Shown: one piece after another, positions 1-8,828 of the stretch
Position numbering within the stretch: the stretch's first letter is position 1
How the letters are laid out: each line of letters opens with the position of its first letter
Assembly (NCBI RefSeq): GCF_040706535.1
Contig: NZ_JAPDRJ010000001.1
Coordinates: 1,798,001 to 1,862,000, forward strand
DNA: 64,000 bases
Origin: Lentisalinibacter orientalis
GTDB taxonomy: Bacteria; Pseudomonadota; Gammaproteobacteria; Steroidobacterales; Woeseiaceae
Direction: 5' to 3'
Notes under the pieces: model-generated
What the model was told of the DNA's origin: nothing
Databases searched by the model: none
What the model saw: the letters and a program-made list of their open reading frames with translations, nothing else
Position numbers and translations under genes: made by a program

Positions 1-2
1 CG

Positions 3-350
3 ATGGACGTCCTGCCGCAGCCCGCCGCGCAGACCGCCCGCGCGGTCGCGAACGACGGGAATGCCGCCATGCCCTGTCACGGTACCGGACCGCAGGCCGC
101 CGGCCATGCCGCGGATCAGACCATGTATCAGTCCATGGATCAGACCATGGACTGCTGCGACCAGGATGCCCCGGCGGCCCACTGCATCGATTGTCTCTGC
201 ACTGCGGTCAGCATGCCGCTGAGCGCGCTGGAGACGGCGATCCCGCAGGCCCTGCCCGCGCCGGCCCGGCACGCGCTGCCGCTCTCCGCCGCGCCGCCCC
301 CGGAACGCGCCCCCGAGTACCTCCTCAGACCTCCGATCGTCGTCTCCTGA
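3..350 (+). CDS. CopL-like metal-binding protein, 5' truncated by window edge
   Basis: This is the C-terminal part of a small Cys/His/Met-rich protein directly upstream of a heavy-metal efflux operon. The visible 115 residues hold scattered metal-ligand residues (MPCHG, MDCCDQD, HCIDCLC) and end in a Pro-rich tail, LLRPPIVVS. Proteins annotated as CopL-family metal-binding regulators, which precede copper-resistance genes in xanthomonads and relatives, have this composition and an RPPI-type end. They normally begin with a signal peptide; none is visible here, so the true start is probably left of the window and the ATG at position 3 is likely internal. A role in sensing or buffering copper in the envelope is inferred. 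A DUF2946-type protein is an alternative. Confidence 0.55.
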   Translation: MDVLPQPAAQTARAVANDGNAAMPCHGTGPQAAGHAADQTMYQSMDQTMDCCDQDAPAAHCIDCLCTAVSMPLSALETAIPQALPAPARHALPLSAAPPPERAPEYLLRPPIVVS

Positions 351-426
351 CCGTCCGCCTGGCGGCGGACCGCTGTCGCACGCGTCCGCGCGGCGACTGA
401 ACGAAGACGAATGACGGAGACTTCAC

Positions 427-1698
427 ATGTTTATCCGACGCTGCGCGGGCCTGCTGCTCGCGCTGAGCCTGACGGCAATATTCCTGCCGCGGGGCTGGGC
501 CGCCGACCAGGTCCCGCTCGCCCTCACGGCGGAGATGCTCACCGAGGAGGTGCTCGCCGCAAACCGGGCGCTGGCCGGGCGGCGTGCCGCCACCGCCGCG
601 CTGCTGAGCGAGGCCGAGGCGGCCGACGACCTCGATGACCCGCGCCTCATGCTGAGCGCCGCACCGAATACCTTCGGCCACCGGGTGGACGGCCGCGGCC
701 AGATCCAGTTCAGCCAGAGCCTGCCCTGGCCCGGCAAGCGCGGGCTGCGCGGCGATGTCGCGCTGGCGGTGGCCGAGGCCGCCGGAGAATCCGAGCGCGT
801 GCTCGCCAGGGAGCTGGCGGCCCGGGCCGAGCGGCTCTGGGCGGAATGGTGGTACGTGCACGAGGCGCTGGCCCGCAGTGCCGAGGAGCTCCGCCTGGTG
901 GAAGAGCTGGAGCCCGTCGCCGAGGCGCAGTACGCCGCCGGGTTGGGACTGCAGCAGGACCTGTTGCGCGTGCAGACCCGGGCTTTGCGGCTCGAGCATC
1001 AGCGTCTCGCGCTAGCGCAGCGCCGTACCGCACTCATCGCCGAGATCAACGCGCTCAGGGGCCGGCCCGCCGACGCGCCGTTGCCGAGCCCGGCGCCCAT
1101 GCCGCCGGCACCGGTGGTGGCGCCGGAGGCCGAACTGGCCGATGCGCTCGTCGCCAGCCATCCGGCGCTGGCGCGGATCGATGCCTCGCTCGTCGGCGCC
1201 CGCGCCCGGCTGCAGTTGGCGCACAAGGACTACTGGCCCGACTTCCGCGTGTACACGGGCTACGTCGGCGCGCTGGACCCGGCGCAGAAGCGCTGGCAGA
1301 TCGGCGCCGAGATCAACCTGCCGTTCGGCGGCGACAAGCGGCGCTCCGCGGTCTCGTCCGCGGAACTCGAACAGGACCGCCTGCAGGCCGAGCGGGAGGA
1401 CCTGGCGTTCCGGCTCCGCGCCGAACTGCGCTCCCTGCTCGCCCGCCTCGACGAGGCGGAGCAGACCGTGGCGCTGTACCGGGATCGGATCGTGCCCCTG
1501 TCGCAGCAGGGACTGGACGCCGCCCGCGCCGACTTCGAGTCCGGCCGCGGGGAATTCGCCAACGTGATCGACGCGGAGACGGCTCTGCTCGATGCAAAAC
1601 TCACCCTCGCCCGCGCGCGCGCCGACCGGCTGATGACCGTTGCCGGCATCGAGGCGCTGACGGGCATCGACGCCGACGTCGGGAGGACATCCCCATGA
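427..1698 (+). CDS. TolC-family outer-membrane efflux protein (CusC/CzcC-like)
   Basis: Outer-membrane channel of a tripartite heavy-metal efflux pump, 423 residues. It begins with a signal peptide (basic MFIRR, hydrophobic core, cleavage probably after GWA near residue 25). The rest is the two-repeat helical organisation of the family, with long Ala/Leu/Glu/Arg-rich helices. The motif QSLPWPGKR near residue 98 is characteristic of metal-type TolC proteins. A GGAG Shine-Dalgarno sequence precedes the ATG. The stop codon overlaps the start of the adaptor gene (ATGA), so translation is probably coupled. The protein would join the CusA/CusB-like proteins downstream to carry metal from the periplasm or cytoplasm to the outside. 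Confidence 0.9.
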   Translation: MFIRRCAGLLLALSLTAIFLPRGWAADQVPLALTAEMLTEEVLAANRALAGRRAATAALLSEAEAADDLDDPRLMLSAAPNTFGHRVDGRGQIQFSQSLPWPGKRGLRGDVALAVAEAAGESERVLARELAARAERLWAEWWYVHEALARSAEELRLVEELEPVAEAQYAAGLGLQQDLLRVQTRALRLEHQRLALAQRRTALIAEINALRGRPADAPLPSPAPMPPAPVVAPEAELADALVASHPALARIDASLVGARARLQLAHKDYWPDFRVYTGYVGALDPAQKRWQIGAEINLPFGGDKRRSAVSSAELEQDRLQAEREDLAFRLRAELRSLLARLDEAEQTVALYRDRIVPLSQQGLDAARADFESGRGEFANVIDAETALLDAKLTLARARADRLMTVAGIEALTGIDADVGRTSP

Positions 1699-3074
1699 AA
1701 CCACAATCCATGTTCTGGGCCATCGTGATCGTCGTGACGGCCATCTCCGGCATGCTCGGATTCTGGCTGGGCAGCACCGACGGCGGGCAGACGCCCGGCG
1801 CCGCGGCCGACGCCGGCGACAGCGGCGAGCGGGAGATCCTCTACTGGGTCGCACCCATGGACCCCAACTATCGCCGGGACGAGCCCGGTAAATCGCCGAT
1901 GGGCATGGACCTCGTGCCCGTCTACGCGGATGGTGCCGGCGGCGGCGGCGGCGGCGGCGACGGCATCGCCGTCTCCTCCGCCGTGCGCCAGACGCTGGGC
2001 GTGCGCACCGCAAAGGCGGAGCGAGGGGCGTTCGCGCGCCGCCTGGACACCGTCGGCTACACCGTCTGGGACGAATCCACCGTGACCATGTACCACGCGC
2101 GGGCAGAGGGCTGGCTCGAGTCCTTCGGCATCGCGAGCGTCGGCGATCGCGTGCGGGCCGGGCAGGTGCTGTATACGCTGTTCTCGCCCAAGCTGATCTC
2201 CGCGCAGCAGGAACTGCTGACGGCCAGCGCCTCGGGTAACGCTTCGCTCACCCGCGCAGCGCGGGATCGTCTGCGTGCGCTCGGTCTCACCGCGGAACAG
2301 ATCGCCGGCATCGAGCGCGGCGGCAGCGTACAGCAGAACCTGCCCAGGCGCGCGGCGCAGGATGGCGTGGTGATTGCCATGGAGGGCCGGGACGGCAACT
2401 ACGTCACGCCGGCCACCCACGTTCTGACCGTCGCGAACCTCTCGACCATCTGGGCCGAGGTGGAAGTCTTCGAGCAGGATATCGGCTGGATGGCCGAGGG
2501 CCTGCCGGCCTACGCCAGTTTCGAGGCCTATCCGGGTGAGACCTGGGAAGGCCGGATCGCCTACATCTATCCCGCTCTCGACCCGAAGACGCGCACGCTC
2601 AGGCTGCGCCTCGTCTTCGACAACGCCGACAGCCGGCTCCGCCCGAACATGCTGGCCAAGGTGCGTATCCAGGGCGAGCCCCGGCCGGACGTGCTCCACA
2701 TTCCCCGCGAGGCGGTGATCCGTTCCGGTGCCGGCGAGCGCGTCGTGCTGGATGCCGGCGACGGCCGCTTTCGCGTGCAGCCGGTGGTCACCGGACTCGC
2801 CAGCGGCAGCGAAGTCGAGGTGCTCGAGGGGCTGGACGAAGGCGACCGTGTCGTGACCTCCGGGCAGTTCCTCATCGACGCCGAGGCCGGCGGCGAGCAG
2901 GCGCTCGCGCGGCTGGAGGAGCCGGATCCGCACGCCGGCCACGACATGGAGGGCATGGATCATTCCGGCCATGACATGGAAGGGATGGATCACTCGGGCC
3001 ATGACATGGAGGGGATGGACCACAGTGGCCATGACATGGGTGGCGACGGCGACGGCACGGAGTCCGGCCGATGA
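1695..3074 (+). CDS. RND efflux periplasmic adaptor (CusB-like) with His/Met-rich tail
   Basis: Membrane-fusion subunit of the metal efflux pump, 459 residues. The N-terminus is an uncleaved membrane anchor or signal (residues 7-28). A heavy-metal-binding YHS-like segment follows at about 52-77 (YWVAPMDPNY, KSPMGMDLVPVY). A Gly run (about 82-87) leads to the lipoyl/barrel adaptor domains. The C-terminus carries three copies of the decapeptide GHDMEGMDHS plus a partial fourth, a likely periplasmic Cu/Ag ligand array. The ATG at 1695 overlaps the upstream stop and the gene's own stop overlaps cusA, giving a three-gene coupled operon. The Met/His-rich ligands favour Cu(I)/Ag(I) as substrate, which is an inference. 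Confidence 0.9.
   Translation: MKPQSMFWAIVIVVTAISGMLGFWLGSTDGGQTPGAAADAGDSGEREILYWVAPMDPNYRRDEPGKSPMGMDLVPVYADGAGGGGGGGDGIAVSSAVRQTLGVRTAKAERGAFARRLDTVGYTVWDESTVTMYHARAEGWLESFGIASVGDRVRAGQVLYTLFSPKLISAQQELLTASASGNASLTRAARDRLRALGLTAEQIAGIERGGSVQQNLPRRAAQDGVVIAMEGRDGNYVTPATHVLTVANLSTIWAEVEVFEQDIGWMAEGLPAYASFEAYPGETWEGRIAYIYPALDPKTRTLRLRLVFDNADSRLRPNMLAKVRIQGEPRPDVLHIPREAVIRSGAGERVVLDAGDGRFRVQPVVTGLASGSEVEVLEGLDEGDRVVTSGQFLIDAEAGGEQALARLEEPDPHAGHDMEGMDHSGHDMEGMDHSGHDMEGMDHSGHDMGGDGDGTESGR
2937..3041 (+). repeat. 30-bp in-frame tandem repeat encoding a His/Met metal-ligand tail
   Basis: Three 30-bp units start at 2937, 2967 and 2997, with a half unit at 3027. Each encodes Gly-His-Asp-Met-Glu-Gly-Met-Asp-His-Ser. 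Units differ at synonymous third positions, so the array is old enough to have diverged while the peptide was kept. Confidence 0.95.
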
Positions 3075-6000
3075 TCGGCGCAATCATCGGCTGGTCGATC
3101 CGCAACCGTGGCCTGGTCCTCGCCGGCCTGGCCGCGCTGGCGGTCGCGGGCACGCTGAACCTGCGCACACTGCCGGTGGACGCGATCCCGGACCTGTCCG
3201 ACGTGCAGGTGATCGTGAAGACGTCTTACCCCGGCCAGGCGCCACAGGTGGTCGAGGACCAGGTCACTTATCCGCTCACCACGGCGCTGCTGTCGGTGCC
3301 CGGCGCCGAGACCGTGCGCGGCTATTCCTTCTTCGGCGACTCCTACGTCTACGTCATCTTCGACGACGACACGGATCTTTACTGGGCGCGATCACGGGTG
3401 CTCGAGTATTTGAGCCAGGTGGCGCCCCGACTGCCGGCCGAGGCCAGACCCGCCATCGGGCCGGACGCGACGGGCGTCGGCTGGATCTACGAGTACGCGC
3501 TGGTGGACCGCAGCGGTCGGCACGATCTCTCCCAGCTGCGCGCCATCCAGGACTGGTTCCTGAAGTACGAGCTGCAGACCGTGCCCGGCGTGGCGGAAGT
3601 GGCCACCGTCGGCGGCATGGTGAAGCAGTACCAGGTGGTGGTGGACCCGGACCGGCTGCGCTCCTTCGACCTCACCCTGCCGGCCATACGCGACGCCATC
3701 CGCCAGGGCAACTCGGAGGTGGGCGGCTCGGTGATCGAGATGGCCGAAACCGAATTCATGGTGCGCGCCACGGGCTACATCAAAGGCCTGGAAGAGCTGC
3801 GTCAGATCCCGGTGAAGATCTCGCCGGAAGGCACGCCCGTGCTGCTGGAGGAAGTGGCCGAGATTCGGCTCGGGCCGCAGCTGCGGCGCGGCATCGCCGA
3901 GCTGGACGGCGAGGGCGAGGTCACCGGCGGCATCATCGTCATGCGCTTCGGCGAGAACGCCCAGCAGACCATCGACGCGGTGAAGGCGCGCATCGAGGAG
4001 CTGCGCCCGAGCCTGCCCGAGGGCGTGGAGATCGTGCCCACCTACGACCGGTCGGAGCTGATCGGCCGCGCCATCGACACGCTGCAGGGCAAGCTGCTGG
4101 AGGAGTTCCTGCTGGTGGCGCTGATCTGCGCCATCTTCCTGCTGCACGCCCGCTCGGCGCTGGTGGCCGTGGCCACGCTGCCGCTGGGCATCCTGGCCGC
4201 GCTGCTCATCCTGCGAGCGCAGGGCCTGAACGCCAACATCATGTCCCTGGGCGGTATTGCGATTGCCATCGGCGCGATGGTGGATGCCGCCATCGTCATG
4301 ATCGAGAACACTCACAAGCACCTGGCGGAGGACAAGTCCGGGCGCAGCCGCTGGGAGATCGTGGCCCGCGCCACCACCGAGGTGGGGCCGCCCATCTTCT
4401 TCTCGCTGCTGATCATCACGCTGTCCTTCCTACCGGTCTTTACGCTGGAGGCCCAGGAGGGCCGGCTGTTCGCGCCGCTGGCCTGGACCAAGACCTGGGC
4501 GATGGCGGCTTCCGCCGCGCTGGCCATCACCGCGGTGCCGGTACTGATCGGCTATCTCGTGCGCGGGCGCATCCGGCCCGAGGAGGCCAACCCGGTGAAT
4601 CGGGCGCTCACCGCCGCCTACCGGCCGGTGATCGGCTGGGTCAGCCGGGCGCCCTGGCTGTTCGTCGTGGCGGGTCTGCTGCTGATGCTCTCGGCGCTGT
4701 ACCCGGCCAGCCGTCTCGGCACCGAGTTCATGCCGCCGCTGGACGAGGGCGACTGGATGTACATGCCCACCACCCGGCCGGGGCTGTCCATCGGCGAGGC
4801 CGGGCAGCTGCTGCAGCAGACCGACCGGCTCATCAAGAGCGTGCCCGAGGTGGCCCAGGTATTCGGCAAGATCGGCCGGGCCGAGACGGCCACCGACCCG
4901 GCGCCGCTCACCATGATCGAGACGCTGATCCGCTTCAAGCCGGAGAGCGAGTGGCGCGAGGGTTACGACATCGAGGACATCCGCGCCGAGATCCGTGAGC
5001 GCGTGCAGTTGCCCGGCGTGACGAACGCCTGGGTGATGCCCATCAAGACCCGTATCGACATGCTGGCCACCGGCATCAAGACGCCGGTGGGCATCAAGAT
5101 CAACGGGCCCGACCTGGACGTGATCCAGGGGCTGGGCGTGCGCATCGAGGAGCTGCTGCCCGAGGTTGAGGGCACCGCTTCGGTGTTCGCCGAGAAGGTG
5201 GCCGGCGGGCGCTACGTGGTGGTGGACATCGAGCGCGGGAAGGCGGCCCGCTACGGGCTGAACATCGCCGACGTGCAGACGGTGGTCATGAGCGCCGTGG
5301 GCGGCATGAATGTCACCGAGACCGTCGAGGGTCTGCAGCGCTTCCCGGTAAATATCCGTTATCCGCGGGAAGTACGGGAGAACGTGGAAGCCATCCGCGA
5401 GCTGCCGGTGGTGACGCCGGGCGGCGCCCGCATCCGGCTGGGCGACGTGGCGCAGGTGGCCGTGGAGGACGGCCCCCCCATGCTGAAGAGCGAGAACGGG
5501 CGCCTGACCGGCTGGGTGTACGTGGACATCGACGGGCGCGACGTGGGCTCCTACGTGGCAGCCGCCCGTGAGCTCCTGCGCGAGCGGCTCGATCTGCCGG
5601 CAGGCTACTCGCTGAACTGGTCGGGACAGTACGAGTACATGGAGCGGGCGAAGGAACGTCTGGCGCTGGTGGTGCCGCTGACGCTGGCCATCATCGCGTT
5701 GCTGCTGTATCTGGCCTTCCGCGGCCTCACGGAAGTGCTGATCGTCCTCGGTACGGTGCCCATGTCGCTCACCGGCGGCATCTGGCTGCTGTACTGGATG
5801 GACTTCGACCTCTCCGTGGCCGTCGCCGTGGGCTTCATCGCGCTGGCCGGCGTCGCCGTCGAGATCGGCGTGCTGATGCTGGTGTACCTGGATCTGGCGC
5901 TGGCGCAGCACCGGGAGCAGGGCGGCGGCGTCAGCCGCGAGGAGCTGCGCGAGGCCGTACAGGAAGGCGCGCTCAGGCGGTTGCGGCCTATCGTCATGAC

Positions 6001-6181
6001 CATGGCCTCCATCGCGCTGGGTCTGCTGCCCATCCTCTGGGGCGGCGGCACCGGCGCCGAGGTGATGCAGCGCATCGCCGCGCCGATGGTGGGCGGCATG
6101 GTCAGCACGCTCGCGCTGGCGCTGCTGGTGATACCCGCGATCTACCTGATCTGGAAGCGCCGGGGTGCGACCGCCGCCTGA
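3071..6181 (+). CDS. Heavy-metal efflux RND transporter (CusA/CzcA family)
   Basis: Proton-driven inner-membrane pump, 1036 residues, the usual length for the family. It has twelve predicted membrane helices with large periplasmic loops after TM1 and TM7. The first helix is followed by the conserved DAIPDLSDVQVIV segment. The TM4 region contains GGIAIAIGAMVDAAIVMIEN, a proton-relay helix typical of HME-RND proteins. A Met-containing periplasmic stretch (MLATGIKTPVGIKI) lies in the substrate cleft region. The start overlaps the adaptor stop (ATGATC). Together with the preceding genes it forms a CusCBA-like system. The exact metal (Cu/Ag versus Zn/Co/Cd) cannot be settled from sequence alone; the His/Met tail of the adaptor favours Cu/Ag. 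Confidence 0.93.
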   Translation: MIGAIIGWSIRNRGLVLAGLAALAVAGTLNLRTLPVDAIPDLSDVQVIVKTSYPGQAPQVVEDQVTYPLTTALLSVPGAETVRGYSFFGDSYVYVIFDDDTDLYWARSRVLEYLSQVAPRLPAEARPAIGPDATGVGWIYEYALVDRSGRHDLSQLRAIQDWFLKYELQTVPGVAEVATVGGMVKQYQVVVDPDRLRSFDLTLPAIRDAIRQGNSEVGGSVIEMAETEFMVRATGYIKGLEELRQIPVKISPEGTPVLLEEVAEIRLGPQLRRGIAELDGEGEVTGGIIVMRFGENAQQTIDAVKARIEELRPSLPEGVEIVPTYDRSELIGRAIDTLQGKLLEEFLLVALICAIFLLHARSALVAVATLPLGILAALLILRAQGLNANIMSLGGIAIAIGAMVDAAIVMIENTHKHLAEDKSGRSRWEIVARATTEVGPPIFFSLLIITLSFLPVFTLEAQEGRLFAPLAWTKTWAMAASAALAITAVPVLIGYLVRGRIRPEEANPVNRALTAAYRPVIGWVSRAPWLFVVAGLLLMLSALYPASRLGTEFMPPLDEGDWMYMPTTRPGLSIGEAGQLLQQTDRLIKSVPEVAQVFGKIGRAETATDPAPLTMIETLIRFKPESEWREGYDIEDIRAEIRERVQLPGVTNAWVMPIKTRIDMLATGIKTPVGIKINGPDLDVIQGLGVRIEELLPEVEGTASVFAEKVAGGRYVVVDIERGKAARYGLNIADVQTVVMSAVGGMNVTETVEGLQRFPVNIRYPREVRENVEAIRELPVVTPGGARIRLGDVAQVAVEDGPPMLKSENGRLTGWVYVDIDGRDVGSYVAAARELLRERLDLPAGYSLNWSGQYEYMERAKERLALVVPLTLAIIALLLYLAFRGLTEVLIVLGTVPMSLTGGIWLLYWMDFDLSVAVAVGFIALAGVAVEIGVLMLVYLDLALAQHREQGGGVSREELREAVQEGALRRLRPIVMTMASIALGLLPILWGGGTGAEVMQRIAAPMVGGMVSTLALALLVIPAIYLIWKRRGATAA

Positions 6182-6209
6182 TCCTCGTCCGACGGAGACC
6201 GGGGAACGG

Positions 6210-7319
6210 TCAGGCGGCGGCGCTCTCGCGCCGGCCGGAGTGGCGGCTCAGGAACTCGGCGATGCGGCCGATGGCCTCCCGTGCCTCGGCGGAGACCGGC
6301 TCGAACAACTGCCAGACGTGCACCATTTCGGGCCAGAGCTGCAGCTCCGCCGGAGAACCCGCCTCCCGCGCCTTGTTCACGTAGCGGCGGCAGTCGTCGG
6401 TGAGCATCTCGCTGGTCGAGGCCTGGATGAGCGTCGGCGGCAGATTCGAGAGGTCGCCGAAGATGGGCGAGATGAGAGGATTCTGCGGCTTCATGCGAGC
6501 CAGGTAGAGCGTGGCGTAGGCCAGCGCCCAGCGGGGCACCCGCATCAGCGGGCCGAGCATGGGCCCCAGCATCTCGTCGGTGACGATGTTCGAGCGCATG
6601 CTGGGGCTGGAGTAGGTGCTGTCCGTGATGGGCGAGAGCGCCACCGCAGCGTCCGCCTGCCGCAGACCGTGGTCGCGGATCCCGGCGATCAGTGTCAGCG
6701 TGAGATTGCCGCCGGCGGAATCGCCGGCCACATAGGCATCGGCAGGCGCGCTATCGCCGTCCGGCCCGTGCTCCAGCATCCAGCGCCAGGCCGTCAGGCA
6801 GTCCTCGATGCTCGCCATGCGGGGATGCTCCGGCATCAGGCGGTAATCGATGGCCAGCACGGCCACGCCGGCGGTGCGCGACAGCGCGGCGGTGAGTGTG
6901 CGGTGACTCGACGGGCTACCCACGTAGAAGGCGCCGCCGTGGATGTAGAGGAGGCGGCGCGCCGGGTCCGCGTCGGGCGCCAGCACCCATTCGGCCGGCA
7001 CGCCGGCGGCATCCACGCTTCGCCGCTCGACGCCGAGTTGATCCTCCGGAATCACGTCAGTGAAGCCCTTGTCCACCAGTTCCCGGATGGTCTGCAGTCG
7101 CGCTTTCCGCGGCACCGCCTGGATCTTCCCCTCCAGGTCCTTCAGCAGCAGGCTGATCTGCCTGTTGTCCTCGCCGGGCCGCTCGGCGGCGCTCGCGAGC
7201 TTGCCGGCGGGCTGATCGTAGCCGCCGAGGTCGGGGCCGCGGAGGAAGACGCGGGCTCCCGCCCACAGCAGCGCGATGGCGAGGATGATATAGAGCAGGA
7301 CTTGCAGCAGGGTGTCCAT
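6210..7319 (-). CDS. Alpha/beta hydrolase, hormone-sensitive-lipase type, membrane anchored
   Basis: Carboxylesterase/lipase of the HSL (family IV) group, 369 residues. An N-terminal hydrophobic helix (residues 4-25) probably anchors it in the inner membrane. Catalytic features are visible: the oxyanion motif HGGAFYVG near residue 126, the nucleophile elbow GDSAGGN near 200, a late acid in TSEMLTDD and the catalytic His in MVHVW near the end. The ATG is preceded by GGAGAA. It is convergent with the efflux operon and only 28 bp from it. The natural substrate is unknown; short-chain esters are typical for the family. Confidence 0.85.
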   Translation of the reverse strand: MDTLLQVLLYIILAIALLWAGARVFLRGPDLGGYDQPAGKLASAAERPGEDNRQISLLLKDLEGKIQAVPRKARLQTIRELVDKGFTDVIPEDQLGVERRSVDAAGVPAEWVLAPDADPARRLLYIHGGAFYVGSPSSHRTLTAALSRTAGVAVLAIDYRLMPEHPRMASIEDCLTAWRWMLEHGPDGDSAPADAYVAGDSAGGNLTLTLIAGIRDHGLRQADAAVALSPITDSTYSSPSMRSNIVTDEMLGPMLGPLMRVPRWALAYATLYLARMKPQNPLISPIFGDLSNLPPTLIQASTSEMLTDDCRRYVNKAREAGSPAELQLWPEMVHVWQLFEPVSAEAREAIGRIAEFLSRHSGRRESAAA

Positions 7320-7759
7320 GGGTTCTCCGACGACGTTGATTACGGGCAGTTTACCGGAACCGGGCCGGTGACTTCAGGGGGCACCCCGACGCGGGTGAGA
7401 ACCACTTTTCCGAGCCATTTCTGCGTGAATCATGGAGATTCGCGTATCGCGCGCCGCAGGGCGGTAGGCGAAGATGATCCGTGTCCCGGGCATCTGCCGG
7501 TTATCCATCGGCGTCGCGAGCAGCTACGTCGTACGCTGTTCGGCGGATATGCCCAGGCGAGAGTGCTTCGAACAGATTCCGGAAAATGTTTCCGCGGAAA
7601 CGCGGTCAGGCCTTCCGGGACGGTCTGCTCCTTGCCGGTAAGCAGACATTCCGCCCGCCGGAAGGACTATGGCGCGCACTTCCGGAGTCGGCCAGGAGCG
7701 GCCGTCAATATCGTCAACTGCGCTACTTTTTTTTTCTGCGCAGGCCTACTTGTTTCTCA
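7320..7759. other. 440-bp intergenic region, no supportable gene
   Basis: No open frame here looks like a real protein. It separates two minus-strand genes. Visible items are a 14-bp perfect palindrome (GTTTCCGCGGAAAC, 7588-7601) and a run of nine T at 7727-7735. Base composition falls from GC-rich to near-balanced toward the right end, matching the next gene. Confidence 0.5.
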
Positions 7760-8530
7760 TCAATCTGGATGCAGCGTACCCTGAATAGCATTGGTGAGAA
7801 GCTGTCTAAGCTCGATGAGGTGGCCTCTGCGCTCGGTCACATAACCTCCCATGGATTCTATCCGGCTCAGGTTGTCGACATATTCGTTCAAAAACGCTGC
7901 ATTCGCTCTCATTTCGTCGACGCTACACTCCGGGATCCACTGATAGCCGTCGCCGGCTAAAGCTTCCCATTCGGCAGTGCTGCCGGCAGGCACGGGTAAG
8001 CGGCGAATGGAAAAGAGTCCCGGGTATCTGCTGTGCAGACGAAAGAGTTCGTTTACCACTTCGTCATAGTGTGCTCGGCTGCGCTCTCGACGTAACAGGT
8101 AAGTTCGCAGGCTATCCGTTATACGAGGCTCTTTCAGCAAACTGAACCGACCGGTCTCCAGAATCTCATCGAGGACGGGAAGCTCGTCAGTCGCTCTCCT
8201 CTGTACGTGTGAAAACGTGATTTGCAAGCATTCACGATCTGTAATTGCCCTGCTTGGCGCTTGAGAGAATAAGATTGGATTGACGCCCATGAGTACATCG
8301 GCTCGAAAGCGAAACTGCCCCAGCTCCTGCTCATGAGCATCAAGCAATAGTTCAGTCTCTTCGAGCAGGCGAACGAGCAATTGCTGCTCTTCATTTCGAT
8401 CTTTGCGGAACTCGTTCCAGTCCTGGACCTGTAGACCGACGAATACACCGACGACAACAATTACGAAATCGATGAAAACGGCGGTCCAGTTTTGCTCCCG
8501 GACGTGCATGGTGACTTTACGTAACAGCAT
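7760..8530 (-). CDS. DUF6090-like membrane-anchored protein of unknown function
   Basis: 256 residues. An N-terminal segment MLLRKVTMHVREQNW leads into one hydrophobic helix (IDFVIVVVGVFVGLQV, about residues 20-36). It is followed by WNEFRKDRNEEQQLL and a long, probably helical soluble domain. This architecture matches proteins annotated as DUF6090; no biochemical role is known. GGAGGA sits eight bases before the ATG. The gene is visibly poorer in G+C than its neighbours and uses AT-ending codons, which suggests recent acquisition. No partner genes are evident. Confidence 0.7.
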   Translation of the reverse strand: MLLRKVTMHVREQNWTAVFIDFVIVVVGVFVGLQVQDWNEFRKDRNEEQQLLVRLLEETELLLDAHEQELGQFRFRADVLMGVNPILFSQAPSRAITDRECLQITFSHVQRRATDELPVLDEILETGRFSLLKEPRITDSLRTYLLRRERSRAHYDEVVNELFRLHSRYPGLFSIRRLPVPAGSTAEWEALAGDGYQWIPECSVDEMRANAAFLNEYVDNLSRIESMGGYVTERRGHLIELRQLLTNAIQGTLHPD

Positions 8531-8828
8531 TGCTGGACTCCTCCATACAATCCGTAGAGTAAAGCATCAGAACGTCTTGAGTGACTGGAGTAGGTCGATA
8601 GCGGGAATCCTACCTCAGAACGGCGTCAGGGTCGCTTCGCGGCAAGCCGGGTGCATGACAACGGCAGGCATGATGATCTGGCCTGTGCCCTGTTCGGGCA
8701 GCTTCACCTTGTCGCCGGTCTGCCCCCCGGAGTATTGTGTACAGCGGGACGTCGCCCACAGGTCGTCTCACACAGTCCCGGCCGTGATGACCGGCAGTAT
8801 TTGTCAGTTCCCAAACAGGGGTGACTGT
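8531..8828. other. 298-bp intergenic region with a possible coding remnant
   Basis: The region lies between divergent genes and must hold both promoters; no convincing -35/-10 pair was found. On the minus strand, 8615-8762 reads as a protein-like stretch (including GQTGDKVKLPEQGTGQ and MPAVVMHPA) ending in TGA. It has an in-frame stop just upstream and no start codon, so at most it is a decayed 3' end of a lost gene. Confidence 0.25.

Noticed and set aside
6210..7319. Plus-strand frame covering the same stretch as the alpha/beta hydrolase.
   Set aside because: Its translation has no domain logic. The minus frame has a Shine-Dalgarno site, membrane anchor and complete catalytic motifs.
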